Source: Daphnia pulex (lineage: Eukaryota > Arthropoda > Branchiopoda > Diplostraca > Daphniidae). Taken from it: a stretch of DNA of 64,000 bases. The notes beneath the pieces are model-generated. The model saw only the letters and a list, made by a program, of their open reading frames with translations, searched no databases and was not told where the DNA came from. This document shows positions 1 through 10,554 of this stretch, one piece after another. The stretch spans positions 434,001 to 498,000 of the forward strand of contig NC_060023.1 of NCBI RefSeq assembly GCF_021134715.1, written 5' to 3'. Position numbers and translations under genes: made by a program. Each line of letters begins with the position of its first letter. The first letter of the stretch is position 1.

Positions 1-2238
1 CACTGTGTCGTCTATGGCCAGTTACCTTTAAATAACTTTGATCCTTATCATCATCCCTATTACATTCCCTACACTTCTACGTTCATTAATCAACCCGCTA
101 CTCAAATAAATGACAAAACGGAAGCTAGAGGAACTGGTGAATTGGGAAATCAACAAAACTTGAGAAATTTATTTGGGAATTCTGCCATTTCCTTGAAAAT
201 AAAACAACTTGAAGAAACAACTGCAAGTTTGGCAAGGCAACTTAAAGGTATGAAGAAATAAATGCCATATTTTTTCAAAATGATTTGAAAATTTAACAAT
301 ACTTTCAACATTGCAGATACAAATGACAAATTAGAAAAAACTAGCGCAGATTTATCAACTACGCAAAAAACAGTTTCCGATTTGAATGAGGAGCTGAAAA
401 GTATACAATATTAAACAGAATCCAGCAAATCGTTGGAAATAATCTTCACAATTTATTTTACAGAAACGAACGATAATTTGGCAACGAAAGCTGCGCAAAT
501 AGATCTAGTTAAAACGAAAAAAGATGTTTTACAATTGAGTACAGCCTTAGACGGTAATTGAATTTATCTTATTTTTTAGTTAAGACAATTAATTAAGAAA
601 AATTCATTTCAGAGAAAGCAAAAACAACAGCACTGAATGACGCCGTTACACAATTGAATACGGCATTGGATGGTAATTAAGTTTGATCGCATTTTAATTA
701 ATTGTAATATAAAATAATTTCCGGAAATTAATTACAGGAAAAGCTACAACAACAGCACTAATTGACTTCGTTAATCAATTGATTACATTATTGAATGGTA
801 GGCCTAATTAAATTTAATCAAATTTAAATAAATTATAATATAAATCAATTTTCGGAAATTATTTACAGGAAAAGCAACAACAACAGCACTGAACGACGCC
901 GTCACACAATTGAATAGGCTACAGTATTAGATGGTAATTGAGTTTTATCAATTTCTAATTATAAATTATAATATAAATAAATTTCCGGAAATTATTTACA
1001 TTAAAAGCCACAACAACAGCACTAAATGACAACGTCACACAATTGAATACAGCATTGGATGGTAATTCAATTTAATTAAATTTTATAAGTAGTAATATAA
1101 ATAAATTTCCGGAAATTATTTACAGGAAAAGCAACAACAACAGCATTGAATGACGCCATCAATCAATTGAATACATCATTGGATGGTAATCAAATTTAAT
1201 CAAATTTTAATAAATTGTAATATAAATTAATTTCCGGAAATTATTTACATTAAAAGCCACAATAACAGCACTGAATGACAACGTCACACAATTGAATACA
1301 GCATTAGATGGTAATTTAGTTTGAATTAAAATAAATTAATGATATTGAAAATCTATTTCCGGAAATATTTCCAGGAAAAGCCTCAAAATCCGACCTGAAT
1401 GCAACGAATTTAGAAGTTTCAAATTTGAAAGGTGCTTGACAATTTTTTTAATATTTATTTTATATTATAATAAGAAATATACTTTTAAAAACCTTATATA
1501 TTTTTGATAAAAACTAAGAGAAACCAGTAACCTTTTTTAAAAAAAATTTCCCCAGTACTTACGAGTCCTAATTCTAATGGAGCAATCCCCACCTCATGTG
1601 AAGACCTCCAAACTTTCGGCTTTGTCAAAAGCGGAATCTACTCCGTCGTGGTCAACAAAACGGTCCAAAATGTCTATTGCGATTTTTCTAAATCAAACGA
1701 TGCAGGTATAGACTTTGCAATTCAATTAAGAGCTTAGTTATACCACAATGTTCTGCAATCACTCTTTCGTTTTATATTGTGAAACGCAGGTTTGCAAAAA
1801 TGGATTGGTATCGTCGATGTAAAATCGGCACCTGTTTATTTCCACGCTCAACGGACATCTAACTATTCAACTATCGACAGCGTCGTTCCATTTGATTCAA
1901 TCAAACTCAATATTGGCAATGCCTTTGACCCTTCCGGAGTCTTTGTCGCTCCTGCATCAGGAGAATATTATTTCGCTTTTTCGGGTATTAGTGGTAACAG
2001 TACCATCGCAAGAGTTGTGTTGGAGGTGAAAAATGCAAGTTCATTGGATTGGTCCAGAGTTGGAGAAGGGTACGGTAACAATAAGTTTAACACTTTTGCT
2101 TACCACGCTACATTGGAACTCCTCAAAGACGACCAAGTTAGATTGTTCTTGACTCAAGGAGCCATTCACGATAGCGATCGACATTTTTACACTAACTTTG
2201 CCGGGTTTTTAATCTCGCAAAACGAGTTAACGGTTTAA
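1..2238 (+). CDS. Secreted coiled-coil / C1q-domain protein, 5' end outside the window
   Basis: Exons read as 1-247, 317-400, 464-553, then mini-exons (613-672, 738-797, 1008-1061, 1126-1185, 1257-1310, 1375-1431), 1556-1705 and 1790-2238 (TAA). All introns are phase 1 and the frame stays open if mini-exon 869-933 is skipped. The N-terminal part is Lys/Leu/Thr-rich and coiled-coil-like. Exon 1556-1705 encodes a fibrinogen-like start (PTSCEDLQTFG, then SGIY and VYCDF). The last exon is a C1q/TNF-like jelly roll: SAPVYFHAQR, LNIGNAFDP, GVFVAPASGEYYFAFSG, LFLTQ and a closing FAGFLIS. The family forms secreted trimers that bind diverse ligands. Compared with the relative at 26144-28108 it lacks the Caspr/collagen-C-like middle exons. 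AATAAA at 2331 is a likely poly(A) signal. C1q assignment is firm; the ligand is unknown. Confidence 0.85.
613..1431 (+). repeat. Tandem mini-exon array (seven units, about 125 bp each) coding the C1q gene stalk
   Basis: Seven repeat units each hold one short exon plus an intron that usually ends TTTCCGGAAATTATTTACAG. Units 1, 2 and 5 have 60-nt exons and unit 7 has 57 nt. Unit 3 (869-933) is 65 nt because of a 5-nt insertion that puts a TAG in frame. Units 4 and 6 have TTACAT where the others have TTACAG; the next AG is 6 nt further on and gives 54-nt exons that keep the frame. The peptide unit is ALNDAVTQLNTALDGK-like with a Leu/Val spacing typical of coiled coils. Units 3-4 and 5-6 look like copies of one two-exon block. 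Confidence 0.85.
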
Positions 2239-4633
2239 TTCTCTAATCCTGCTTATCCTGAAAATTTTTAATCCTGAGTTACTATAGTAATTTCTGTCCT
2301 TTTAAGACATCAATGTTTTTCTTCTGACACAATAAAACTCACGTGACTTGGCTAACGAAAAATTTTCATGAAATATGCGAGAGTTAAGAATTAAAAGTCT
2401 TACCTTGATTGCCTACTGATGAATAAAATCATTTTTTCCTACTTGAATGTCGTAAAACCTGAAAACTCGGAAAATTAACGTTGTTCTTGCCTTCTTGGTA
2501 AGTTACTGCGGTTACTGAATGTTGCCGAAACCATTTGTCGAAACCATTTATCACCCCTCCCTCCTCGCTTTGGAAAATTCATGATGGCCGACTTGATATC
2601 ATACTGTTTTCTGTGAATTCATGTCTCGTGTGTATGGACGTGGTGTACGTGTAGGTGAATCAATAAAGAAAATTGGCCAACTACAGATCTTAAAAAATTA
2701 CCATTTTACCATACAAATTTCTCTTTTTTACATAAAGACTAAAGATTCGGTGTTATAAGTTGAAATAATCAATTCATGTTTAAGAAAATGTAACTTATTA
2801 GTAATTTTTACTATTTAACTAGGTGATCTTGTGTGAGAAGCTTTCATCTGGATTTGCAGGACTACTTATTTCACGCAGTCACAGCCCTGGCAGTTCTGGT
2901 TTCACACAGATGGGCAATTGCATTACCTTCTGCATGTCTCAACAGAAGATAATAATGAAAAATTGAAAGAAGAGCACAGAATTGAACTGTAAACACTTAT
3001 TGTGACGTGCCAAATTCCCAACATCGACATCTTTCCTATGCAGAGTAAAAATTTTTTCACAAGTTTTTAATTATTCTTAGTCAAGACTAGTTAACTGTGG
3101 ATAGCTGAGTGCTTTTTCATTGTCTGACCATTTTATTTCTTCCACTTCTAGGTTTATGATGAAGTAACATTTTTCATCTTATTTTGTTAGTGCAGCAGCT
3201 GTGGTTCTTTGTAACATTAAGTCAATTATCACAATCAACCAGACAGCAGCTACGTTTTTTGCAGTATGGTGAGTACCTGTCCTCACCATGTATTCTTAGT
3301 TGTGGCATACTTAAATACAGTAGTCATATTTATTTTCTCAGTACTTATTTTACTTGTTAGGTATTTCAAATGAATTTATTCTGTGTGTTATGCAGGTTCA
3401 CCTCCCACAAGTAATGAACAACTTTTACAGGTTTTAGTAGAGCTGCAGTCAGCCAATTCGAAATGGATGTATAGACAGTTGAACATACCATTTTCAGGTG
3501 TTTGCACTGAGATTTATTTACCTACTTGTGGATAACTTAAACATTTTTATAGCCAATTCTCTTTTTATTTGTAGGTGAAATGCATTCCCTTTTGATTGAA
3601 CGAATAGCAAGCGACTTATTTCTTCTTTACCTTTCATGAAATCCCCGCTCCTCTTTCCTCGTGTACATTCATGTGAGGGTGAATGTATTCACGAGGACGT
3701 CCTTCCCCTTCCTTTTTCTTGTTGGCCCCACCTTCACCCTCTGCGGATGGAACACGAACACCTGGAGATGTCGAGCAATTCCAAGGTAGGGCCTAACTGA
3801 CATTCCTTCAATTTTTCATGGTCTCGTAATTATTAACAAGAGCAGGAGAAGATAACGTCAAGATACGTAGAGGTGTTTTTTGCGACAGAAATAGGTGGTT
3901 ATCGATACTTGAATAACACTAAAATGAAATAGTACTTTTTATTCGTAAACTGTACTTCTCAAGTTTCGAGTGCTGCTACATTGAAGCGGTAGAAAGATGT
4001 AGACAGTAACATAAATATTACCACCTAATGGCCGGATGCGACTTGCCATAGACAACCTTTTTGCGTGTCAGATTTTTACTTTGTTGACACTTAACTATGA
4101 GGATTTAATATTTCGAAGCGACTAGCTCTTTTTACCTTCAATTTAATAGTTTCGTTCTGTAACAAAAGTGCTTGGCGTCAAGTAAAGAAACCAAGAAAGC
4201 CATTTAAAATTATGTTGTTGTAATATTTGAACGCGCATCATACGTTACTTTTTGCTGACCTTCTATGCGTGGGAGACCTTCTCATAGGCTTGTTTCGTTG
4301 CATTTTGGTTGAGTTGGAAAAAAAGAGCTCTAATAATGACGTTAACCTTTTGCCAACGGTATTTCTATCGAGGAAAATGTTACTATTGTCGTAATGTCAT
4401 AAATTGTATACATTTCATTCATTCAAAACTTGGCTCAATGCCTTTGCGTGGGGAGAAATACAACCGGATACGATTCCCATCGGCGATAGGGGAAACGCAG
4501 TTTCAATGCCACACGCCATAGGGAAATCAATGTTAAGGCTATCAACCTCCAGGTTTCTATACGCGACCAACATTGATGATATCCACTAAAATCGAAGTTT
4601 GCTTTTATTGTTTTAGGTTGGAATTTGTTGACA
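2239..4633. other. Intergenic stretch, no convincing gene
   Basis: No long or domain-bearing reading frame on either strand. Several splice-like signals (for example TTATGCAG then GT at about 3394, and TTTTCAG then GT near 3498) and AATAAA-like sites hint at a non-coding transcript, but nothing proves one. A short motif at 3655-3712 is shared with 24814-24877. Confidence 0.5.
3655..3712 (+). repeat. Conserved short motif, copy 1
   Basis: The pattern CCTCGTGTAC...ATGTGAG...GTATTCACGAGGACGTC reappears at 24814-24877 as CCTCGCGTAC...ATGTGAG...GTATCCATGGGGACGTC. Both copies follow splice-acceptor-like pyrimidine runs. This copy contains a small palindrome, GTGAATGTATTCAC. The function is unknown; an exon of a repeated non-coding RNA or a transposon fragment are both possible. 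Confidence 0.45.
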
Positions 4634-5693
4634 CTACATTTGAGTCGCGCTGCAAATGTCATTGAACAAAAGCTGAGTGATTTGCGAGAGAGCAGAATAG
4701 CCCGTGCGCACAGAGTCTTGACAATTTCGGTAAGCGCAAGAGTAAAATTTCATTTTCAGTAAGCCAGGACCAGTTTTCTTCTTCTCGTAGCGTTTGAATA
4801 GGTCGCAACTGCGGACGTACTCCTCGACCAGTCGATTCCCTGAATCCCGAATCTGCACATTGCTCCTGCCCTTCTGATTCCTGCATTTGCGACGACAGCA
4901 GTTGTAATTATGAATTGAATTTTAACTTTAAAATACCTGACTCACCCGAGTAGAATGTGCCTGACGGATTTGTTGTAGCCGTTTATCTTTCTCGAATGAA
5001 CCTGCGTGTTGGTGGAATTATTTGCGCCGTAGAATTCGATTGTCGGATATTGATTGAGCCAAATGACTCGAGTGACATTCGTTAGCTGTGCCAGGACTGG
5101 GTCCGGTTCCGTCAGATTTCCTTCGTAACACCGATGGTCCCGGTGTTGAACGCGCAACATGTGCTACAGGGCCATATCTGATTAGTAAATAGAGAGATTC
5201 GAAACAGATACCCTTGCTGAATTGACGTAATCCTTGTAGGACTTAGTAAAATAAAGGAGGGTCTTTCAATTGGTGTAGAATGGGTCCATTGGAGTACCAG
5301 CTATTTACCATTGTCATTGAGAAAGGGATGCCATTTAAACGAGAGTCGTAGTCCAAGGATTTCATTTGTAACTTCCATGTCACCTTGGAACAGTAGAGGA
5401 GCGTCACTTGGGTGCATTATCAGGTCGTAATCTGGCATCACCTAATTCAATTTCATTCATCAGTTCACTGTCTCCCCCATCTAATTGTATTGGCCTTTTA
5501 CCCTGACAAAGTTGAAAAACTGTTGCCGAATTCTTGAATCTCCCATGAATAGCAAATGCAATGGCCCATCAACTTGGTTGCCGCCCATCGAGTCGAGGGA
5601 CGACAAATTGTTGAAGAGTGAAGCCAGTCGGAAACATTTCCTGTCAAAAGGCGAGCTGAATAATAACAAAAATGGCAGAGCTATGGGAGCCAT
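4634..5693 (-). pseudogene. SGNH / PC-esterase (CASD1-NXPE-like) gene, probably broken
   Basis: On the minus strand exons 5693-5502, 5441 to about 5212, 5163-4946 and 4880-4634 read as a short SGNH-type acyl-esterase relative. Seen: a hydrophobic start (MAPIALPFLLLFSS), the block-I motif LLFMGDSRIRQQFF carrying the expected catalytic Ser, MPDYDLIMHPSDAPLLFQGD, VTRVIWLNQYP, RLVEEYVRSCDLFKR and a C-terminal TGYSALSQITQLLFNDIC. Families with this pattern add or remove O-acetyl groups on glycans; that role is inferred. The junction at about 5310-5164 is not open: a TAG (5301-5303) follows FLNDNGK, and no single frame joins both sides with normal introns. The acceptor CTGTAG at 5164-5169 with TACTAAT upstream rescues the third exon. 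A relic, or a gene with an unseen splice, are the alternatives. Confidence 0.6.
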
Positions 5694-6714
5694 GCCTTTG
5701 TAAACTATATCCTTATTCTAACAAACCGCCTGGCATATAATTCCCGTCAGTATGTGCACACATCACCCAGCACACTATCATAGATTGTCTAACAACACGA
5801 ATAATGGCCAACTGTGAAAGTCCGTACCCCAAATTAACATACACAATTTTCGTCTTGTATGAATTTTCATTCCGTAAATCCTACGAGATGCGCATTGAGT
5901 TTCGACTGTATTAGTGTCACCACCAGTCGATCCAATGTTTGCGAACTCATCAATCATTTTCGTCGTTGTTGGTTGACGTGCGACAGAAAATGAAACTTGA
6001 CAATGCGACCACTGACTATCGGTTTTCTTATAGCAACGGAATTTCAGAATTCAATATCATAGCAGTAAGACATGTGGACAGTCGACAGGAGCTTGTGAAA
6101 CAAATCAAAGTGCTGAATTACAAATTTGAAAAGATTTTCTATGCATCAATGAACCTTGACTTTCAAGTCGTAGCCGAAAGAGCCGGACAATTTTAAGAGT
6201 TGAGATCATTTGTCCGTATTAGTCTCATTCAAAAGTGGTGATTTGGGTGGTGATTATTTTACTTGCATGGCTATTATTGGCCATCGATGGGAGGGTTAAC
6301 TACTTCGTATAGATTAAGTCTTACTCAAGATATTAGCAAAAATAAAAAATGGATTTGAATCGATTGGACGGTCAATGTACAGCAAAGTAAATTCGAGATT
6401 TCAAATAAAACCCATTGATTTTTAATCTTGCTATGAATGATTGATAATGTAGGAAAACATTTTCGAACAGCTGACAGGCCTATCCTCCAAACGGGAAATT
6501 TACATCAATCGTTAATCCATTTCAAACATGACTATGCCAACATGTTAAATATGCCCACGGTAGTCTTCTCGTTTCCACAACAAATAGTTTGTTTTACGTC
6601 AACGATTTTTTTACTTGGTCAATTCAAACTCGATTAAAGGAGTTGTACTTGCAGCGTTTTCCATGCAGTTGTATCTGGATTCGTGTTGGAGAAAGTTCAA
6701 TCTGCAGGCTCACG
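5694..6714. other. 5' flank of IR1 with a block repeated upstream of IR2-IR4
   Basis: The segment at about 5912-6215 recurs at about 9545-9970, 14010-14330 and 19665-19960, with a partial copy at 15090-15190; its landmark is GTCGATCCAATGTT followed by AACTCATCAATCATTTTCGT and GGTTGACGTG. Nearer the gene, 6627-6712 (GATTAAAGGAGTTGTACTTG ... GCAGTTGTATCTGG) is shared with IR2 and partly IR4 and may be the core promoter. The 85-residue frame inside the distal block is not kept in the other copies, so it is treated as non-coding. Confidence 0.5.
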
Positions 6715-8670
6715 ATGTCTTATTTAGCTTTCATAATATTTTTCACTTGGCTGTTCATTTCTATTCGCAGTTCCTCATCCACGCACAATCCGCTAAATGG
6801 ACAACATCTCCAAGCCATCTGGGTAGTAAATATAAGAAACATAACAAATTACAATCAAGATTAAATTGCCATTACTACCTCTATCGCAGACACTTTGGAG
6901 TGGAAATCCCAAAGGACTAAATGGACCGCTGAAAGGAGGGATAATTCTCGATAGCCTGTCGTCACGTTTAAATTTCACGTAACTAACACAAAAGAAACTC
7001 ATTTTTGTTTACTGTTTAACTCAACAACATTTATTTCATCCTCCGGCCAGGTATGAGATGGTTCGAGTGACAGATTTCAGACTGGAGCCATCATCAGAAA
7101 ATGGGCGAGGACTTTTCAACTATTTGTGGGATCAAGTTGAGTTTAACAGTTTGATTTACTATTGTTACAAATTAAGAATTAGATTTTGTATTTCACAGCA
7201 ATGCGATGTGCTGGCACAAGATGTGTTGCCTACCTTCCAGCGCAATAAAATCGTCGACCTGACAACCTATTGGCATTACGGAGATTATGTTTTCCTTATT
7301 CCTGTACCCGTTGAAACGGCCAACATCAACTCAATCGTCAAACCTTTCCAATGGCCGGTTTGTACCCTTTTATTTTATTGAAAAATCTTTTGTATTCAAA
7401 GACTTCCTTTTATCGATTAACAGGTATGGCTAGGACTAGGAATATCGATCGTTTGCACCATCGCAATTTTAAATTTAATCCAGCGCTACTTGGAATATCG
7501 ATCGACAATCGAGGCGGATTTGAGACAAAACAAAACACCACAGTCTGGAAATTTGACGAACGATGGCAAACTTCCTGTCAAGAAATGGCAAAGCGGAAAG
7601 CAATACCTCTACGTCTTCGGCAATTTGCTGTCGCAAGGTTGGTATATATATACCATCGACAGTTAGTCTTCTTTACAAGTCATAGGTTTCATTTAATTAG
7701 GTGGCTTCTGCCCATCGAAACGGTTACCCTATCGACTAGTCGCTGGCGTTTGGATCCTGGCCGCTTTCATCTTCGTCCAGGCCTACACATCCACTCTCAT
7801 CACTTACGTCGTGACGCCGGTCCAACAGCCGCTGATCAATTCCGTCTACGATGTCGCTGGTAGTAGCGACGTGAATTTACTTGTCAGAGAAACGGGTCTT
7901 TTAAATATGTTACTTTCGGCAAGTTGAAACCTTAATTTCATTCATTGAGCAAAAGAATGAAAGAAGTTCATTTTTCACTTAACACGAGACAGACCAACAA
8001 TTACACGGGACTCTTTGCGGCATTGCGAAGGAAACTCGACTCGTTCCCTAATTCTCGGTGTGTATCTCCTTCTGAATGCACCAGTTTTATGTCACCAACT
8101 TCAAGAAACGTTTTCGTTGATGTAAGCCATTTTGTTTTTTTGTTTTTACCAAGAGTTAGATCAAATCTATTTAATTTTAAATTGATAAACTTTTAACTAG
8201 GGAAGAGCTTTTATATTGGATGAAATCAGAAAAGATTTTAAAAAGACGGGCAAATGCAACTTTCAAATAGCGAAAGAAAGTTTCATCAGCGCCACGGCAT
8301 CGTTTGCTCTTCGGAAAAACAGTCCCTACACGTCAGCCATAAGCCGAGGGTAACAAGTACAGTCCAACGTCGCTTCTTGTTCATTAATAAGTCATTACAT
8401 TTGTTTCAATCAAATAATAGGATACTGGAACTGCTGCAAATTGGCCTGGTCGACCACTGGGACACGTGGTTCCGACCCATGCCGCCTCAATGCAACGGAA
8501 AACCGCAAAGTGGAAACAAGAAAAAGAAAACAACAACTCCTCTTTCCCTGAAAAATTTGACAGGCGCATTTTTAGTTTTACTTGTTGGACTGAGCCTTTC
8601 GATTTTGTCTTTTCTCATCGAAAAAATCAATTCCGTCTCTAAATGTCGTCGCAGTCGCATCGGGAATTAA
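6715..8670 (+). CDS. Ionotropic receptor (iGluR-related ligand-gated channel), IR1
   Basis: Nine exons: 6715-6822, 6890-6978, 7051-7135, 7199-7357, 7424-7637, 7701-7918, 7993-8121, 8201-8349 and 8421-8670, giving 466 aa. Residues 1-20 are a signal peptide. S1 of the ligand-binding domain spans about 27-147, with PTFQRNKIVDLT placing Arg109 where iGluRs bind the ligand carboxylate. M1 is WLGLGISIVCTIAILNL, the pore segment is YVFGNLLSQGG, and M3 is VWILAAFIFVQAYTSTL, matching the SYTANL element of iGluRs. S2 follows, and M4 is about 431-450. There is no amino-terminal domain, so it is about half the size of a classical iGluR, as in arthropod IRs. Such channels usually sit in sensory cilia membranes; the ligand is unknown. 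Intron 6 starts with GC, not GT. A relic DLTEEEEP tail lies downstream of the stop. Confidence 0.92.
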
Positions 8671-10554
8671 GGTTGCAACGAGACTAAAATTACACATTCG
8701 TGTAGCTGTCGAAAGATTTAACAGAAGAAGAAGAACCCACGTTTATCGTTGCAATAGGTTGTAGTATAATTATTATAGTTCAAAGTTGTATTATAGGAAT
8801 AGTTGTAGTGTTAATATTTGTAATCATTGGATGATCACGAGCACAATCTTAAAATACACAATCAATAGCTGGATTCCTTTATTACCCGTTAAAGTTTGAT
8901 TTCTCTGTCTATATTATATTTACGTGGTTGACCAATATTTACCCGCTGATTGTTGTTTCATTTTTACAGTCAGCTGATTTTTGAAAACGGAAAACAAAAC
9001 ACTGCCGTCATGGCGGCAATGGCGGCGGTGGGGACGAAAGGCTGTGGCTGTGGTCACAGACTACAAAGTGTATGGTGGTATAATGTCTAAAACTAAAAAC
9101 TAATAAGTCACATTGCACACGAAAGTTTTTGAGGTATATTACTTCAGATAAAACTCACGTATACGTATAGTCAACAGAATTTTCTTCCAAAAAGAAAAGA
9201 GCATGCTCATGTCATCTGTTCTGTTGCTGACCGTGCAAATATTTTTAAGATTTGAGGTGTTGACTGTGTGGAATAGCCTGTACAGCCTCCATATTTATTT
9301 TTATCTTGGCATGAGTGTAATGGTTATTGTCTCAAACACATTAGTTTATGTTTTTGTTTCTAATAAATCTTTTGTTAAAAATAGGTCCTGCAGCGGGTGC
9401 AAAGAAAGCTTTGACACATGATATCCTTGTTCACAGTATCTGTTAGGTAAATCTCTTTCCTTTACTTATGCCTTTTGAAAATGTGGGAAGGTGTAAAAAA
9501 AATTGCTTGAAGCAGTAAAATATCCCGATCTCAATGACTGTATTCCGTCACCACCGGTCGATCCAATGTTGTCGAACTCATATTCGCGTATTTAAACATT
9601 GAAATTCGAGTGTATTTGGCCATACATTAATACCGGTAGATTCAATGTTTCCAAACTCATCAGTCATTCTGGTTGCCGGTTGACGTGACGGAAAATGAAA
9701 CTTGACAAATCGACCAATATCGCTGACGATCGGTTTTCTGCAAGTGCAATATTCAGCAATATGCAGGAGCAAATAGCAAATATTCAAAATCACAGTAAGA
9801 CATGCGGACAGTCGGCCATCTGAAGGCAAAGTATGAGACAAGTCGAAGCGATTCATTAATTTAGAATAAGGAGAAGTATGCTGACAAATTGATTTCTTGT
9901 GCATCGATGAACCTTGAATTTCAGTCGCAATACCGTCGAAAGATCCGGATAATTTCTAAGAGTTCGAGATTATTTGACGCCGTATAGTCTCATTCAAATG
10001 TGTTGATGATTTACTTGCTATCTTGCTATGTTGACGTCGGCGGGAGGGTTAAATAATTCAAATACATTATTCTTGTATTAGCAAAATACCAAAAGAATTT
10101 GAATCTTTTGGACATTATACCGGTAGCTATTACAAATAACGAAAAATTTCCTAAGCTGCCATTTGAATTCAAAATCGAAATTTCCGATCGCGGTTCCGAT
10201 AAATCTCAATTCAAAGGATCGCTGGAGCCCGTACTTACAGTATACAAGTACATTATGTCAATTCGAGATAACACCCGTCAATTTTTAATTGTGCTATGAT
10301 GTTCGATCCTGAATGGGAAATTTAAATCAATCGTTGGCACATTTCAAACATTCATAAATGTTAATAAAGACGTATATACGTTAGACTTCTCGTTTCCACA
10401 ACAAAACAGTTGTTTGTTCTGTGTCGGCCATTTTTTTATTTTTACTTACAGTCAAATCAAACTCGATTAAAGGAGTTGTACTTCCAGCGTTTTCCATGCA
10501 ATTGCATCCAGAAGCGCGTCGTAGAAAGATAGTCTGCAGGCTCACGGGCTCACC
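8671..10554. other. IR1-IR2 intergenic region, part of a tandem duplication unit
   Basis: Blocks here recur after IR2 (12571-13560) and weakly after IR3 (18150-18650): CAGCTGATTTTTGAAAACGG with a nearby ATGGCGGCAATGGCGGC at about 8960-9030, GAGGTGTTGACTGTGTGGAA with TTTATCTTGGCATGAGTGT at about 9250-9320, and GTCCTGCAG...GAAAGC at about 9384-9410. The distal IR upstream block is at about 9545-9970. The proximal promoter-like block at about 10450-10550 holds GATTAAAGGAGTTGTACTTC. No coding potential is evident. Confidence 0.5.

Noticed and set aside
5161-5169. TAG just before HMLRVQ in the SGNH-like gene as a premature stop.
   Set aside because: CTGTAG preceded by TACTAAT fits a normal splice acceptor, so this TAG is probably intronic; the real problem lies further upstream.
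5939-6196. 85-residue plus-strand frame upstream of IR1.
   Set aside because: It lies in the block repeated before IR2-IR4, and the other copies do not keep the frame.
9578-9904. 108-residue minus-strand frame.
   Set aside because: Same repeated block read backwards; no motif, no conservation of the frame between copies.
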